Numbered from the stretch's first letter, positions 1 through 9,260 are shown. The stretch: DNA of 64,000 nt from Lachnospiraceae bacterium (GCA_017936785.1 JAGBEV010000057.1:1-64000); one strand, 5' to 3'. A program made the numbers and translations. Notes: generated by a model from the letters alone, not told the origin.

Positions 1-458
<458 letters not shown>

Positions 459-468
459 GGGTGATTAA

Positions 469-873
469 GTGGCAAGTGAAAGAGCATTTGAATTAAAAAT
501 CATTACACCTGATCGTGTCTTTTACGAAGGAAGCGCAGAAATGGTAGAGTTCAACACCACTGAAGGAGAAATCGGTGTGTACAAAAACCATATTCCCATG
601 ACTGTCATCATCAGCCCGGGAATCCTGACCATTACCGAGGAAGAGGAAACCAAAGAAGCCGCTCTTCATGCCGGCTTTGCTGAAATCCTCCCCGACAAGA
701 TCACGATCATGGCAGAGATCATTGAATGGCCTGCAGAAATCGACGAAGAAAGAGCCGAGCAGGCAAAAGAACGTGCCATGGACCGCTTACAGCACAAAAC
801 ATCCGAAACTGATGTAGCCCGAGCCGAAACCGCTCTCCAGCGTGCCATCGCCCGTATCGAAGTACTAAAATAA
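469..873 (+). CDS. atpC: F1 ATP synthase subunit epsilon
   Basis: This 134-residue protein matches the usual epsilon length. It has an N-terminal beta-sandwich (about residues 1-85; FELKIITPDRVFYEG and GEIGVYKNHIPMT are typical) followed by a C-terminal two-helix domain (about 90-134) rich in Glu, Arg and Ala. It is part of the central stalk and modulates ATPase activity. The start is GTG, chosen because AGGGGTGA lies about six bases upstream and because no ATG gives the conserved N-terminus. It directly follows atpD and is followed by a strong terminator, so it is the last gene of the atp operon. Confidence 0.96.
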   Translation: MASERAFELKIITPDRVFYEGSAEMVEFNTTEGEIGVYKNHIPMTVIISPGILTITEEEETKEAALHAGFAEILPDKITIMAEIIEWPAEIDEERAEQAKERAMDRLQHKTSETDVARAETALQRAIARIEVLK

Positions 874-911
874 ACCAAAACCAAACGGCAGGAAGTTTTT
901 TCAGCCGTCCC

Positions 912-946
912 GGGGGATGCCGGCTTAAAGCCGCATCCCCCATTTT
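912..946 (+). terminator. Rho-independent terminator of the atp operon
   Basis: GGGGGATG (912-919) pairs with CATCCCCC (934-941). Inside it CGGCT pairs with AGCCG, leaving a single bulged C. A short T run follows at 943-946. It stands 38 bases after the atpC stop. Confidence 0.85.
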
Positions 947-1113
947 GAAATCAAAAAACGAAAACCAAAATAATTTCATAAAAATTACATATTTTCTGCA
1001 TAGAATAAAACCGAAAAAAATAGAAACAAAAATAGAAACTAAATAGTAGATACACCCCAAAAGAACCATTCCCAAAATGGGAAAGCCCTAAAAACGGAGA
1101 CAGCCAGAAAACA

Positions 1114-1345
1114 GGAGATTTGCATATTGCTTGGTTTTTCAAGCCGTATGTAAAGAAGTGCCAATTTTTCTTACAGAATGCCTCACAACCAGGGTAATCC
1201 TGCCATGGATGGCAGGATTAGGTTCCTTCGTGCATGGATGCACGTTGGAACCGACCCGTCCGCCTTCTAACACCTATTGCCGCATTCTGTTAGAAAAATG
1301 CACTTCGTACTCCGGCTTGAAAAACCAAGCAATATGCAAATCTCC
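1114..1345. repeat. 232-bp cruciform-like inverted-repeat element (MITE-like or structured RNA)
   Basis: Bases 1114-1146 and 1313-1345 are perfect 33-bp reverse complements (left arm begins GGAGATTTGCATATTGC). The pairing continues inward imperfectly for about 35 bases (AAGAAGTG...TTACAGAATGC at 1153-1181 against GCATTCTG...CACTTCGTA). The centre holds two further hairpins. The first is a perfect 12-bp stem at 1195-1220 with a GG loop. The second, at 1221-1252, has GGTTCC/GGAACC outside and CGTGCAT/ATGCACG inside, again with a GG loop. No transposase gene and no clear target-site duplication is visible. It lies between the atp terminator and the CBS gene, 60 bases before that start. The 950-1113 stretch before it is AT-rich and shows no gene. 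Confidence 0.85.
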
Positions 1346-1405
1346 GTCCGGCGTCACTTTCCCCATGCATCTACTATTCCCCATACATACAAAGGAGGAC
1401 CTCCA

Positions 1406-1807
1406 ATGAACGTCATAACCCTTTTAATGCCCAAGACTCAGGTTGCCTATCTGGAAGAAGACGATTCCATCCGTCAGGGGCTTGAAAAAATGCACGCTCA
1501 CAAATACACAGCAATTCCCGTTTTGTCAAAAGACGGTCATTATAGGGGAACCGTCAGTGAAGGCGATTTCTTATGGCATATTTTAGACCGGAAAAACAAC
1601 AGCCTGCGGGAGCAGGAAATGCTTTTCGTCAAAGAAGTATTGCGTGAAAATTTCAATCCGGCGGTTAAGATCGGTGTTTCCATGGAAGAACTATTGGAAA
1701 GAGCAATGCAGCAAAACTTTGTGCCTGTAGTGGATGACAGGGATTTCTTTATCGGGATCGTTACCAGACAGAGCATTATCAGGAATCTGACCACTATGAA
1801 GAAATAG
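1406..1807 (+). CDS. CBS-domain pair protein
   Basis: This 133-residue protein consists almost entirely of two CBS repeats (about residues 1-60 and 72-130). Typical segments are YTAIPVLSKDGHYRGTVSEGD in the first repeat and FVPVVDDRDFFIGIVTRQSI in the second. Such stand-alone pairs usually bind adenine nucleotides; Firmicute relatives of the CbpB type bind cyclic di-AMP, but that specific role is an inference here. The frame stays open 43 codons upstream. The ATG at 1406 is chosen because AAAGGAGG sits at 1391-1398 and the upstream extension runs into the palindromic element. It has no obvious operon partner; the next gene is 34 bases downstream. Confidence 0.85.
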   Translation: MNVITLLMPKTQVAYLEEDDSIRQGLEKMHAHKYTAIPVLSKDGHYRGTVSEGDFLWHILDRKNNSLREQEMLFVKEVLRENFNPAVKIGVSMEELLERAMQQNFVPVVDDRDFFIGIVTRQSIIRNLTTMKK

Positions 1808-1841
1808 ATTTTACGAAGTGAAATGATTGTGAGGTCGGAAT

Positions 1842-2648
1842 ATGAAGGAATTGTATTCCATTGGAGAAGTGGCAAAAATAATGGGAATTTCTGTACAGAC
1901 TTTAAGAAATTATTCTAATTCAGAATTGTTGAAACCCCAATATATTGATGAGAAAACAGGATATCGTTATTATTCTTTTAAGCAGTTTCATGTGATTGAC
2001 AGAATCCGTTATCTGAGAAGTCTGGATATGCCCCTTTCGGAAATTGAAGAGGTCATGAAAAGCGGCAATGTAGATGGATTAAGTGAGCATTTGGAAATTC
2101 AGAAAAACAGAATTGCAGAAGAAATAGAGGAACTTAAGGAAAAATATAATGATATATGCTGGTATGAACAATATTTTGCATATATGAAAGAGGATTCTCT
2201 GGATGGACATACTTACAAAATCATATTGCCGGAGAGATATGCTATCTATGAAGAATATAGGGAAGATGATACAGTAGAAACTATTGAGACAAGGCTTGCT
2301 ATTTTAAAGCACCGGTGCGAGGCATATGGATTCCGTTATTTCAGGCAATATGGATTTGTTGTGGATTGTCAGGACCTTTTGCAAAAAAAACTGACCAGGA
2401 AACGATATATTACTTATTTGAAGGAAAAACCAAAGCATAGTCTGGAATGTACCATGGTATTGCCGGCAGGCGAATATTTATGCTTTAGAGGAAGAATCTG
2501 TACCGATCATTGGAATCCCTTTGAGGCTGCGGATTTTCTGCGAGAAAAGGGAAATAATTTATTTGCAGTAGCAAACGAGTATGAGGATAATCTTGTAGAA
2601 TACAGAAATTGTCCATATGAAGTCCAGATTTTAATAAAAGAAAATTAG
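1842..2648 (+). CDS. MerR-family transcriptional regulator with C-terminal effector-binding domain
   Basis: This is a 268-residue protein. Residues 1-70 are a MerR winged helix (YSIGEVAKIMGISVQTLRNY, then KTGYRYYSFKQ). A dimerisation coiled coil follows at about 75-115 (LSEHLEIQKNRIAEEIEELKEKY). Residues 120-268 look like the GyrI/BmrR-type ligand-binding fold of multidrug-responsive MerR proteins. Proteins of this class activate transcription from promoters with an over-long spacer when a small hydrophobic ligand binds. No drug pump is adjacent, so its target is unknown. It ends at a bidirectional terminator facing the convergent PLP-enzyme gene. Confidence 0.88.
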   Translation: MKELYSIGEVAKIMGISVQTLRNYSNSELLKPQYIDEKTGYRYYSFKQFHVIDRIRYLRSLDMPLSEIEEVMKSGNVDGLSEHLEIQKNRIAEEIEELKEKYNDICWYEQYFAYMKEDSLDGHTYKIILPERYAIYEEYREDDTVETIETRLAILKHRCEAYGFRYFRQYGFVVDCQDLLQKKLTRKRYITYLKEKPKHSLECTMVLPAGEYLCFRGRICTDHWNPFEAADFLREKGNNLFAVANEYEDNLVEYRNCPYEVQILIKEN

Positions 2649-2670
2649 TTTGTCTGCTATAAGGAAAAAA

Positions 2671-2712
2671 GGCTGTCCTACCTATTGGTAAAAGGTAAGA
2701 CAGCCTTTTTTG
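2671..2712. terminator. Bidirectional terminator between merR-like and PLP-enzyme genes
   Basis: GGCTGTCCTACC pairs with GGTAAGACAGCC (one mismatch). A runs precede the stem and T runs follow it, so it can work for both convergent genes. Confidence 0.88.
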
Positions 2713-2752
2713 AAGGGAATGATATATATAAGATAAGGTAACGGCAAAATAA

Positions 2753-3964
2753 TCAGTCAAATGCCTTTAAGGCATGTGTAAAGTCAGCGATCAGATCCTC
2801 AGGATTTTCAATCCCCACAGATACACGCATCAAGCCGCCTGTAATATTCATTTTCTTTCTGTCTTCTTCCGGTACATGCATATGGGAAGAAAGAAGCGGA
2901 TAAGAAAGAGTGGTACGGATGCCGCCTAAGGTGGGAGCATAGTTTGCAATATGCAGCCTGTCCATAAAAGCATTGATCTTATTTCTGTCATCGGGCATTT
3001 CAAAGCTCAGCATTCCCGTCATAAGAGAAGGAGAGGCAAAAAGCTTTTTACCCAGCTCATATTGGGGGTGTGTAGATACTGATGGATGATTTACTACACT
3101 GACATGAGGATTTTCATTCAATGCGGCAGCAAGCTTTGCAGCATTGTCACACTGTCTGCGGATGCGCAGATCGGCAGTGTGGATACCCCGGTAAACAAGC
3201 CAGGAAGCATAAGGGCATCCGGAAGTACCTGTCAGCATGCGGACGGTATGTATTTTTTCATATAAATCCATATCTTTAATGGTAATGGAGCCTGCAAGGG
3301 CATCGGAATGTCCATTGATAAATTTGGTTAAACTGTTGATTACGATATCTGCGCCCAGGGTAAGGGGTTTTATACAGATCGGGGTAGTGAAGGTGTTGTC
3401 TACCATCAGCAGAGCATCCTGCTCATGTGCGATCCTGGCAAGGGCTTCAATATCACAAAGGCGGTCAGTGGGATTGCTTGCCACTTCCGTATATAACATT
3501 TTGGTGTTAGGGCGCATAGCCTCTCTGACTGCCTCTAAGTTATCAAAAGGAACAAATGTAGTTTCTACGCCATAATTTTTTAAAAGAGAAGTAATGGCAT
3601 CAAAGGTTTCTCCATAGATATTTTCATTACAGAGCATGTGATCGCCCGGTGCCAACAGAGCAAAATGAGTGGTTGTAATAGCACCCATGCCCGAAGAAAA
3701 GATCAGGGTATCCGTTCCCTGCTCAAGATAAGTCAGTACATCTGCAAGTGCCTTGCGGTTAGGGTTTCTGGTACGGATATAAGTATAACCTTTTTCATCA
3801 TATGTCTGTTCCACTTCTTTCAGATTTTTGCCGATGTTGAATGCACTGGTCATAAATAAGGGAAATGCTTCAGGGGAAATATCCAGTCCGTTGACATTTC
3901 TGCCCTCGTATAAAAGACGGGTTCCTTCGCTGAAAGAAATATCATCAAATTCAAAATGTTCCAT
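2753..3964 (-). CDS. Cys/Met-metabolism PLP-dependent enzyme (trans-sulfuration family)
   Basis: This 403-residue protein of the cystathionine gamma-synthase fold has the usual length. The PLP lysine is K214 in NSLTKFINGHSD, the cofactor-binding Asp is D189 in MVDNTF, and the phosphate-binding loop is SGMGA at about 91-95. The family includes cystathionine gamma-synthase, cystathionine lyases, O-acetylhomoserine sulfhydrylase and methionine gamma-lyase, which cannot be told apart reliably by eye. It acts in cytosolic sulfur amino acid metabolism. It is monocistronic, with AGGAGG just before the ATG and its own promoter at 4017-4045. The short leader of about 45 bases leaves no room for a SAM riboswitch. 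Confidence 0.92.
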   Translation of the reverse strand: MEHFEFDDISFSEGTRLLYEGRNVNGLDISPEAFPLFMTSAFNIGKNLKEVEQTYDEKGYTYIRTRNPNRKALADVLTYLEQGTDTLIFSSGMGAITTTHFALLAPGDHMLCNENIYGETFDAITSLLKNYGVETTFVPFDNLEAVREAMRPNTKMLYTEVASNPTDRLCDIEALARIAHEQDALLMVDNTFTTPICIKPLTLGADIVINSLTKFINGHSDALAGSITIKDMDLYEKIHTVRMLTGTSGCPYASWLVYRGIHTADLRIRRQCDNAAKLAAALNENPHVSVVNHPSVSTHPQYELGKKLFASPSLMTGMLSFEMPDDRNKINAFMDRLHIANYAPTLGGIRTTLSYPLLSSHMHVPEEDRKKMNITGGLMRVSVGIENPEDLIADFTHALKAFD

Positions 3965-4016
3965 AAATTAGCCTCCTCATTGTTTTTATTTATCCTTGAC
4001 GGATATCTAATCATTT

Positions 4017-4045
4017 TATAAACTCTATAATAGTATTAGAGTCAA
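4017..4045 (-). promoter_or_regulatory. SigA-type promoter for the PLP enzyme
   Basis: On the minus strand TTGACT (complement of 4040-4045) and TTTATA (complement of 4017-4022) are separated by exactly 17 bases. Confidence 0.7.
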
Positions 4046-4162
4046 GAGGAAAAATGAAAAAAATAAAAAGCCTTTGTTGAAAAAGCAAAAGGGGCGTATC
4101 AGAAAAAGGAACTATCTGTATAAATCATACATAATATAATAAAAAACGGAGTCACTTCAGTT

Positions 4163-4552
4163 ATGGACAATCGAAAAATTCTTCCTTTCTACATGACATA
4201 TCCGCTTCCTTTATATTATGAAGACGAGCATGAGCTGATTAAAGATATGGAATATCTTCAAGGTCAGCATCCATTAGAGATCAGAACCCTGCAGGGAGAA
4301 ATCGTACAGTTTATGAATATGATGGACTACAGCGGCAGTATGATCTATGATGAATATCCCGATAGATTTCTTTTGCAGAAATACGGAAAGGATATTGCGG
4401 AAAAAGTCCGCAGAAAACATAAAGATGATGTGGAAAATCCTGTCCACAAAATGCTTGACTGGGATGGATTTGAAGAGATCATCATGCTGCTGCTTCATGA
4501 AGAAATCCTGAAAAGACGCCATCGAAGAAACAGAGGGTATCTTAGGTTTTAG
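4163..4552 (+). CDS. Conserved hypothetical protein, 129 residues
   Basis: I do not recognise a domain. The protein is soluble, with an aromatic N-terminus (ILPFYMTYPLPLYYEDEHE), a charged acidic/basic middle (KYGKDIAEKVRRKHKDDVE) and a basic tail (ILKRRHRRNRGYLRF). The tail could contact nucleic acid, but that is only suggestive. The ATG is preceded by a GGAG. It is transcribed away from the PLP-enzyme gene and ends at a good terminator, so it forms its own unit. Codon usage resembles its neighbours, which argues for a real gene. Confidence 0.75.
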   Translation: MDNRKILPFYMTYPLPLYYEDEHELIKDMEYLQGQHPLEIRTLQGEIVQFMNMMDYSGSMIYDEYPDRFLLQKYGKDIAEKVRRKHKDDVENPVHKMLDWDGFEEIIMLLLHEEILKRRHRRNRGYLRF

Positions 4553-4587
4553 TATAATTTTTGGGGGATTTTGTGGGATAGTGTGGA

Positions 4588-4636
4588 AACGCCACCGGTT
4601 TGTGAAAGAAATATGCACCGGCGGCGTTTTTTTGAC
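4588..4636 (+). terminator. Rho-independent terminator
   Basis: AACGCC..CGGT pairs with ACCG..GGCGTT across a loop of about 17 bases, followed directly by seven T residues. Confidence 0.85.
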
Positions 4637-4767
4637 GCCTTTTAATAGAACTTGTTGAAAGAGGAGTTTGGAGAAATTTTAGTTGAGGTTTTGAAGGAAA
4701 GGAATTAGAATAGAGTCATACTTATGTACAAATGGAAAAAATAAGGGTATCATAAAGGAACTGCAGA

Positions 4768-5952
4768 ATGGATAAGTTAGAAGCACTTCTTTTACAAATA
4801 TTAAATGAAAATCTGAAACAGATCGTTATCAGCGGACCAAAGAAAAGCAATGCTGCTGATCCGGAGCATTTTGTCAGGAAAATTCAGATCCGCCCCATAT
4901 TATTAAAGGGACAGCTTTTATTTCAGGCAGCCAGCTATACGGAAAAACAGGTATTTCATGAAAATCTTTCAAGGCAACAGGCAATGGAGTTTATCGCAAA
5001 GGCAATGGAAGATTACAAACAGCTGCAAGCCTATGGGAATGGCATAAAAGCCAGTGTGATGTCCGGAAAAAAGGGAAATCTTTCTGTTAAAAGTGAAATA
5101 AAGCTTCAAGAAAAAAGGGAAGGGGAAAACGGGGAAGTAAGGGCAGCTCTTTCTCATAACCGGGAAAAGGAATATATTCTACCCAAAGATGAGCCGGTTC
5201 CATTTCTCGTAGATCTGGGGGTTCAGACAAAGGAAGGCAGAATTATAGCCGGCAAATATGATAAATTCCGCCAGATCAACCGCTTTTTGGAATTTATCAG
5301 GGATATTCTTCCCAGCCTGCCCAGAGACAGGCAGATTTCCATTCTGGATTTTGGCTGTGGTAAAAGCTATCTGACCTTTGCCATGTATTATTACCTGAAG
5401 ATCATGAACGGACTGGATGTTGATATTATAGGTCTGGATTTAAAGGAAGATGTTATTCAAAAATGCAATGCCTTAAAGGAGGCATATGGCTATGAGAATC
5501 TGCGCTTTCTGGTAGGGGATATCAGTCGATATGAAGGGAAATCCCAGGTAGATATGGTCGTTACCCTTCATGCCTGTGATACTGCAACAGATTATGCTCT
5601 GGCAAAAGCAGTAAAATGGGATGCAAAGGTAATCTTATCCGTGCCCTGCTGTCAGCATGAGTTAAACGGACAGATTTCCCAGGAATTGTTAAAGCCGGTT
5701 TTGAAATACGGGCTTTTGAAGGAACGGATATCCGCACTTCTTACAGACGGTATCAGAGCGTCTTTGCTGGAAGAGGCGGGATATGATGTACAGGTGATGG
5801 AATTTATTGATATGGAGCATACGCCCAAAAACATTTTGCTGCGCTGTGTTAAAAATACTCATATACGGTCTAAGAAAAATGATAATCTGGGAGCAATGCT
5901 GGAATTCCTTCAAGGGAAGCCTACATTGCAAAAATTGTTGGAAAATATGTAG
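4768..5952 (+). CDS. SAM-dependent methyltransferase (Methyltransf_32-like)
   Basis: This is a 394-residue protein. The N-terminal 150 residues are a variable domain. A class I methyltransferase fold follows, with motif I LDFGCGKSYLTFAMYYYL at about residues 193-210, motif II IIGLDLK, and an acidic VGDISRYEGK segment. LHACDTATDYALAKA and SVPCCQHELNGQ are typical of the Methyltransf_32 group, which includes predicted RNA methyltransferases. The substrate is unknown. The start follows AAAGGAACTGCAGA. The next gene begins 42 bases later and may be co-transcribed. Confidence 0.85.
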   Translation: MDKLEALLLQILNENLKQIVISGPKKSNAADPEHFVRKIQIRPILLKGQLLFQAASYTEKQVFHENLSRQQAMEFIAKAMEDYKQLQAYGNGIKASVMSGKKGNLSVKSEIKLQEKREGENGEVRAALSHNREKEYILPKDEPVPFLVDLGVQTKEGRIIAGKYDKFRQINRFLEFIRDILPSLPRDRQISILDFGCGKSYLTFAMYYYLKIMNGLDVDIIGLDLKEDVIQKCNALKEAYGYENLRFLVGDISRYEGKSQVDMVVTLHACDTATDYALAKAVKWDAKVILSVPCCQHELNGQISQELLKPVLKYGLLKERISALLTDGIRASLLEEAGYDVQVMEFIDMEHTPKNILLRCVKNTHIRSKKNDNLGAMLEFLQGKPTLQKLLENM

Positions 5953-5994
5953 ATAAGGTGAAAGTCGTTTTGTAAAAATGAATAAGAGGAAATT

Positions 5995-8526
5995 ATGAAA
6001 AAGGGATTGATAAAAGGAATTGTCTGTTTTGTGACATTTTTTGTATCTATTTTTGTGATCAGTGCGATCATGAACAGAGGAAATACGGATATGACCATGG
6101 AAATGAGCGCCGCATCCTATCCGTTAGTCTATATCAATTATGAAGGAGAGCACATTAATTGTCTTCATGGCTACAGCAATGAAATGGATGTGCCTTTTAT
6201 GCGTGACACGGTTACACCTTTGGGAGAAGACCGGCAGATTTCATTATATATTGATAAATTTAACAGCGATGTCACTTCCATTACTTTCGAAGTGCGGTCT
6301 GCAGATGGGGAAAGACTGATTGAAAATTCTGAGATATTTAATTATAAAGAAAAGGATGCAGGAATTTCCGCTGATGTGACCATCAAGGATCTGATCGAAA
6401 AGGACACAGAGTATGAGTTTATCGTGATCATAGGGACTTCTGCAGGAAAGACCATCCGGTACTATACCAGAATCATTCAAAGGAGTGAAAATCATGCCGG
6501 TGAGGAAATCCGTTTTGCAAAGGATTTTCATAATAAAACCTTTGATAAGACAGCGGCAAAGGAACTGGCAAAGTATCTGGAGACGGATGAAACAGGAGAT
6601 AATACTTCTTTCAGCAATGTGAATATTCACAGCAGTTTTTCGCAGCTGACATGGGGAAATCTGAATGTGGAAAGGATTTCCGAACCACAGATTTATGTTA
6701 CGGAATTCTTTTCTCAGACCATGCGGGTAAAACTGACTTATTTTGTGAAGGTGACTACGGAAGAGGGCGAAAGAAAGTGCCGGGTGGAGGAATTTTACAG
6801 GCTTCGTTACGGAACCCAGAGAATTTATCTGCTGGATTACGAGAGAACCATGAATGAAGTTTTTGAAATGGATATTGAAGCCTTTAACAAAAATAAGCTG
6901 GATATGGGTATCAGAGATGCGGATGTGGAATTTATGGAAAGTGAGGATGGAGGAATCTTTGCTTTTGTATCGGAAAACAGGTTATTCTGTTACAATTCCT
7001 CAAGCAACAGGTTTGCCCAGTTGTTTGGTTTTTATGGGAAGGATCAGGAAGACGAAAGGACTTATTACGATCAGAATGCCATCCGGATATTAAATGTGGA
7101 TGAGACGGGAAATGTCCAGTTTATGGTCTATGGTTATATGAACAGGGGAACTCATGAGGGGAATATGGGAATTGCGGTCTATTTTTATAACAGCGCCCTG
7201 AACACCATTGAAGAGGAAGTTTTTATTCCATATTCCAAGTCCTATGCAGTTCTTGCCAGCGACCTGGAACAATTGATCTATCTAAACAGCAGCAACGAAT
7301 TGTTTTTGTATTTAAACGGCAGTATCTTTCGTATCAGACTGGAGGAAAATACCTATGAAACCGTGGTAGAGAACCTGTCCCAGGACAGCTTAAAGGTATC
7401 CCGGTCCAATCGGATGGTAGTATGGTCCGAAGGGGGAGATGCAGAGGGCAGCACAAGCCTTTCGTTGATGAATTTAAGCAGCGGAAGCATTTCCAAGGTA
7501 GAAGCAGGCAATGGCAATTATATCAGACCCTTGGGATTTATGGATGAAGATCTGATTTATGGATTGGTACGGTCTTCGGATACCTATACGGATAATGCGG
7601 GAAGTATCCTGATGCCCATGTTTTGTGTAAGGATTTGCAGCGGATCAGATAATTCCATAACCATGAATTATGAAAAGTCCGGCATCTATGTATTGGATAT
7701 CACCATAGCCCATAACCAGATCAATCTGGAACGGGTAAGTAAAAATACAGCAGATGGGACATACAGCCCTGCATCGGCAGATCAGATCATGAGTACGGAA
7801 ACGGAACTGCAGGGAGAAAACCAGATTGAGGTTGTAGCTACGGAAGTGTTGGAAAAGATCGTGCAGATTGCGGCAAAGGGAACCATTGCCACTAAGTCAT
7901 TGAAATTCCTGACGCCTAAAGAGGTCATGTATGAAGGCGGTCATGAGGTAATTTTAAATTATCCGGAGCAGTCGGAAAATAAATATTATGTTTGTGGAGC
8001 AGATGGAATTGACGGCGTATATTCCAATGCCGCAGAGGCGGTAAGCACTGCAGAAAGTACAGCAGGTACAGTTATCAATGAATCAGGAGATTATGTCTGG
8101 GTAAAAGGAAACCGGGCAATCCGCAATCAGATCATGAAGATTGAAGGAACGGCTGCCGATGAAGAAAATTCATCTTTGGCAGTATGCCTGAATACCATGC
8201 TGGCAGCAGAAGGCATTACCAGAAACAGTCAGTATTTGCTGGATCAGGGGAAATCAGCGCTGTCCATTTTGGATGAACAGATGGAGGAAGCGCAGATACT
8301 GGATCTGAGCGGATGCAGCCTGGATGCGGTTCTTTATTATGTGGACAGGGATATCCCGGTTATGGCGATTTTACAGGATAGAAGTGCTGTTTTAATCGTG
8401 GGATTTAATGAATTGAATACGGTGATCATGGACCCGGCAACAGGAACTGTTTATAAAAAGGGAATGAATGATTCTACGGAATGGTTCAACCAGAATGGGA
8501 ATCAGTTTATTACGTATATTAATTAA
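5995..8526 (+). CDS. Membrane-anchored extracytoplasmic protein with C39-peptidase-like C-terminus
   Basis: This is an 843-residue protein. Residues 3-25 form one hydrophobic N-terminal segment (GIVCFVTFFVSIFVISAIM), so the bulk should lie outside the membrane. Residues 30-330 look like beta-rich domains and 330-600 like a WD/propeller-type series of short beta repeats. The final 115 residues resemble the Peptidase_C39-like fold: a Cys at C731 (SSLAVCLNTML), a helix with AVLYYVDRDIPVMAIL, then RSAVLIVGFN and MDPATG (D813). The residue where the catalytic His is expected appears to be S800, so it may be a non-catalytic binding module. Function is unknown. The RBS is AGAGGAAATT. It ends ten bases before a 169-bp palindrome. 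Confidence 0.75.
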   Translation: MKKGLIKGIVCFVTFFVSIFVISAIMNRGNTDMTMEMSAASYPLVYINYEGEHINCLHGYSNEMDVPFMRDTVTPLGEDRQISLYIDKFNSDVTSITFEVRSADGERLIENSEIFNYKEKDAGISADVTIKDLIEKDTEYEFIVIIGTSAGKTIRYYTRIIQRSENHAGEEIRFAKDFHNKTFDKTAAKELAKYLETDETGDNTSFSNVNIHSSFSQLTWGNLNVERISEPQIYVTEFFSQTMRVKLTYFVKVTTEEGERKCRVEEFYRLRYGTQRIYLLDYERTMNEVFEMDIEAFNKNKLDMGIRDADVEFMESEDGGIFAFVSENRLFCYNSSSNRFAQLFGFYGKDQEDERTYYDQNAIRILNVDETGNVQFMVYGYMNRGTHEGNMGIAVYFYNSALNTIEEEVFIPYSKSYAVLASDLEQLIYLNSSNELFLYLNGSIFRIRLEENTYETVVENLSQDSLKVSRSNRMVVWSEGGDAEGSTSLSLMNLSSGSISKVEAGNGNYIRPLGFMDEDLIYGLVRSSDTYTDNAGSILMPMFCVRICSGSDNSITMNYEKSGIYVLDITIAHNQINLERVSKNTADGTYSPASADQIMSTETELQGENQIEVVATEVLEKIVQIAAKGTIATKSLKFLTPKEVMYEGGHEVILNYPEQSENKYYVCGADGIDGVYSNAAEAVSTAESTAGTVINESGDYVWVKGNRAIRNQIMKIEGTAADEENSSLAVCLNTMLAAEGITRNSQYLLDQGKSALSILDEQMEEAQILDLSGCSLDAVLYYVDRDIPVMAILQDRSAVLIVGFNELNTVIMDPATGTVYKKGMNDSTEWFNQNGNQFITYIN

Positions 8527-8535
8527 AAACGGACG

Positions 8536-8704
8536 GCTGCGGGGATTATCAGATTTTATTTTATATAGTATCACGGGAACGCGCTTTCGCTCGGATAAAA
8601 ACGCAGCGGATGCGTAAGATTGCAAAGGACGCAATCTAAGCACCGGCGTTTTTATACGGTTCCCTTTGATACTATATAAAATAAAATCTGATAATCCCCG
8701 CAGC
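8536..8704. repeat. 169-bp long palindromic element between convergent genes
   Basis: Bases 8536-8573 and 8667-8704 are perfect 38-bp reverse complements (left arm starts GCTGCGGGGATTATCAG). Inside, GGGAAC (8575-8580) pairs with GTTCCC (8659-8664), ATAAAAACGC (8595-8604) with GCGTTTTTAT (8646-8655), and AGATTGC (8617-8623) with GCAATCT (8631-8637). AAAAAC and GTTTTTT extend the outer ends. It fills the gap between the 843-residue protein gene and the convergent queT and may terminate both transcripts, but it is far larger than a normal terminator. Confidence 0.85.
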
Positions 8705-8771
8705 CTGTTTTTTGATTAAATAGACCTTATTAAATTGAAGGGGTGAGTTTGTGTTGTACCCCGGGGTTATT

Positions 8772-9260
8772 TTATTGGCGGAAGAGGTGGGTGCGGTATT
8801 TTTGGAGGAGGAATAGCAGGAGCATTCCAAGGATGCCGCAGGATATTAGTTCACCGATGCCGATGGTCAGCATGAAAAAGGGGATGCCGCCGGGGAGACC
8901 GTAGGCGTATTGCAGGACAAAGGGGATGATCAGGACGTTTGCCAGAATCGGTGGGATTGGAGCACACCATTTCCATTTTCGCAGGGCATAGGTTCCAAGG
9001 GCACCTAATAAGGTTGCAAGGCTGCCAAAGATCACATCCCAGATAGGGGCACCTGTAATGAAATTACTTAACAGGCATCCGATAAATAAGCCGGGAACGG
9101 CAGCAGGTGTAAAAAAGGGTAAGATGGTAAGTGCCTCGGAAATACGGACCTGAATGGCGCCGCTTGCCAGATCAAAAGCATTGATGGCAACAGTGAGCAC
9201 CACATAGATAGCAGCGATAACCGCTGCCTGGGTGATAAAGTAAGCTTTTTTGTTTTTCAT
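8772..9260 (-). CDS. queT: QueT-family queuosine-precursor ECF transporter substrate-binding subunit
   Basis: This 162-residue integral membrane protein has about five or six hydrophobic segments, e.g. FITQAAVIAAIYVVLTVA, FFTPAAVPGLFIGCLLSNFI and IGIGELISCGILGMLLLFLL. VRISEALTILPFF and TGAPIWDVIFGSLATLLGA are typical of QueT (COG4708). QueT is the S-component that brings preQ1 or preQ0 to a shared ECF module, which is not encoded here. The frame is open to an ATG at 9365. The start at 9260 is chosen because AAGGAG lies eight bases before it and the upstream part is structured leader RNA. Riboswitch control is probable from the leader. Confidence 0.9.
   Translation of the reverse strand: MKNKKAYFITQAAVIAAIYVVLTVAINAFDLASGAIQVRISEALTILPFFTPAAVPGLFIGCLLSNFITGAPIWDVIFGSLATLLGALGTYALRKWKWCAPIPPILANVLIIPFVLQYAYGLPGGIPFFMLTIGIGELISCGILGMLLLFLLQKYRTHLFRQ

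Noticed and set aside
1131-1409. Plus-strand open frame of 92 codons across the cruciform element
   Set aside because: It is entirely explained by the inverted-repeat element, has no RBS, and runs through both internal hairpins. Its conservation, if any, would reflect the repeat.
4017-4162. Possible SAM or S-box riboswitch before the sulfur amino acid enzyme
   Set aside because: The predicted leader is only about 45 bases and shows no S-box elements.
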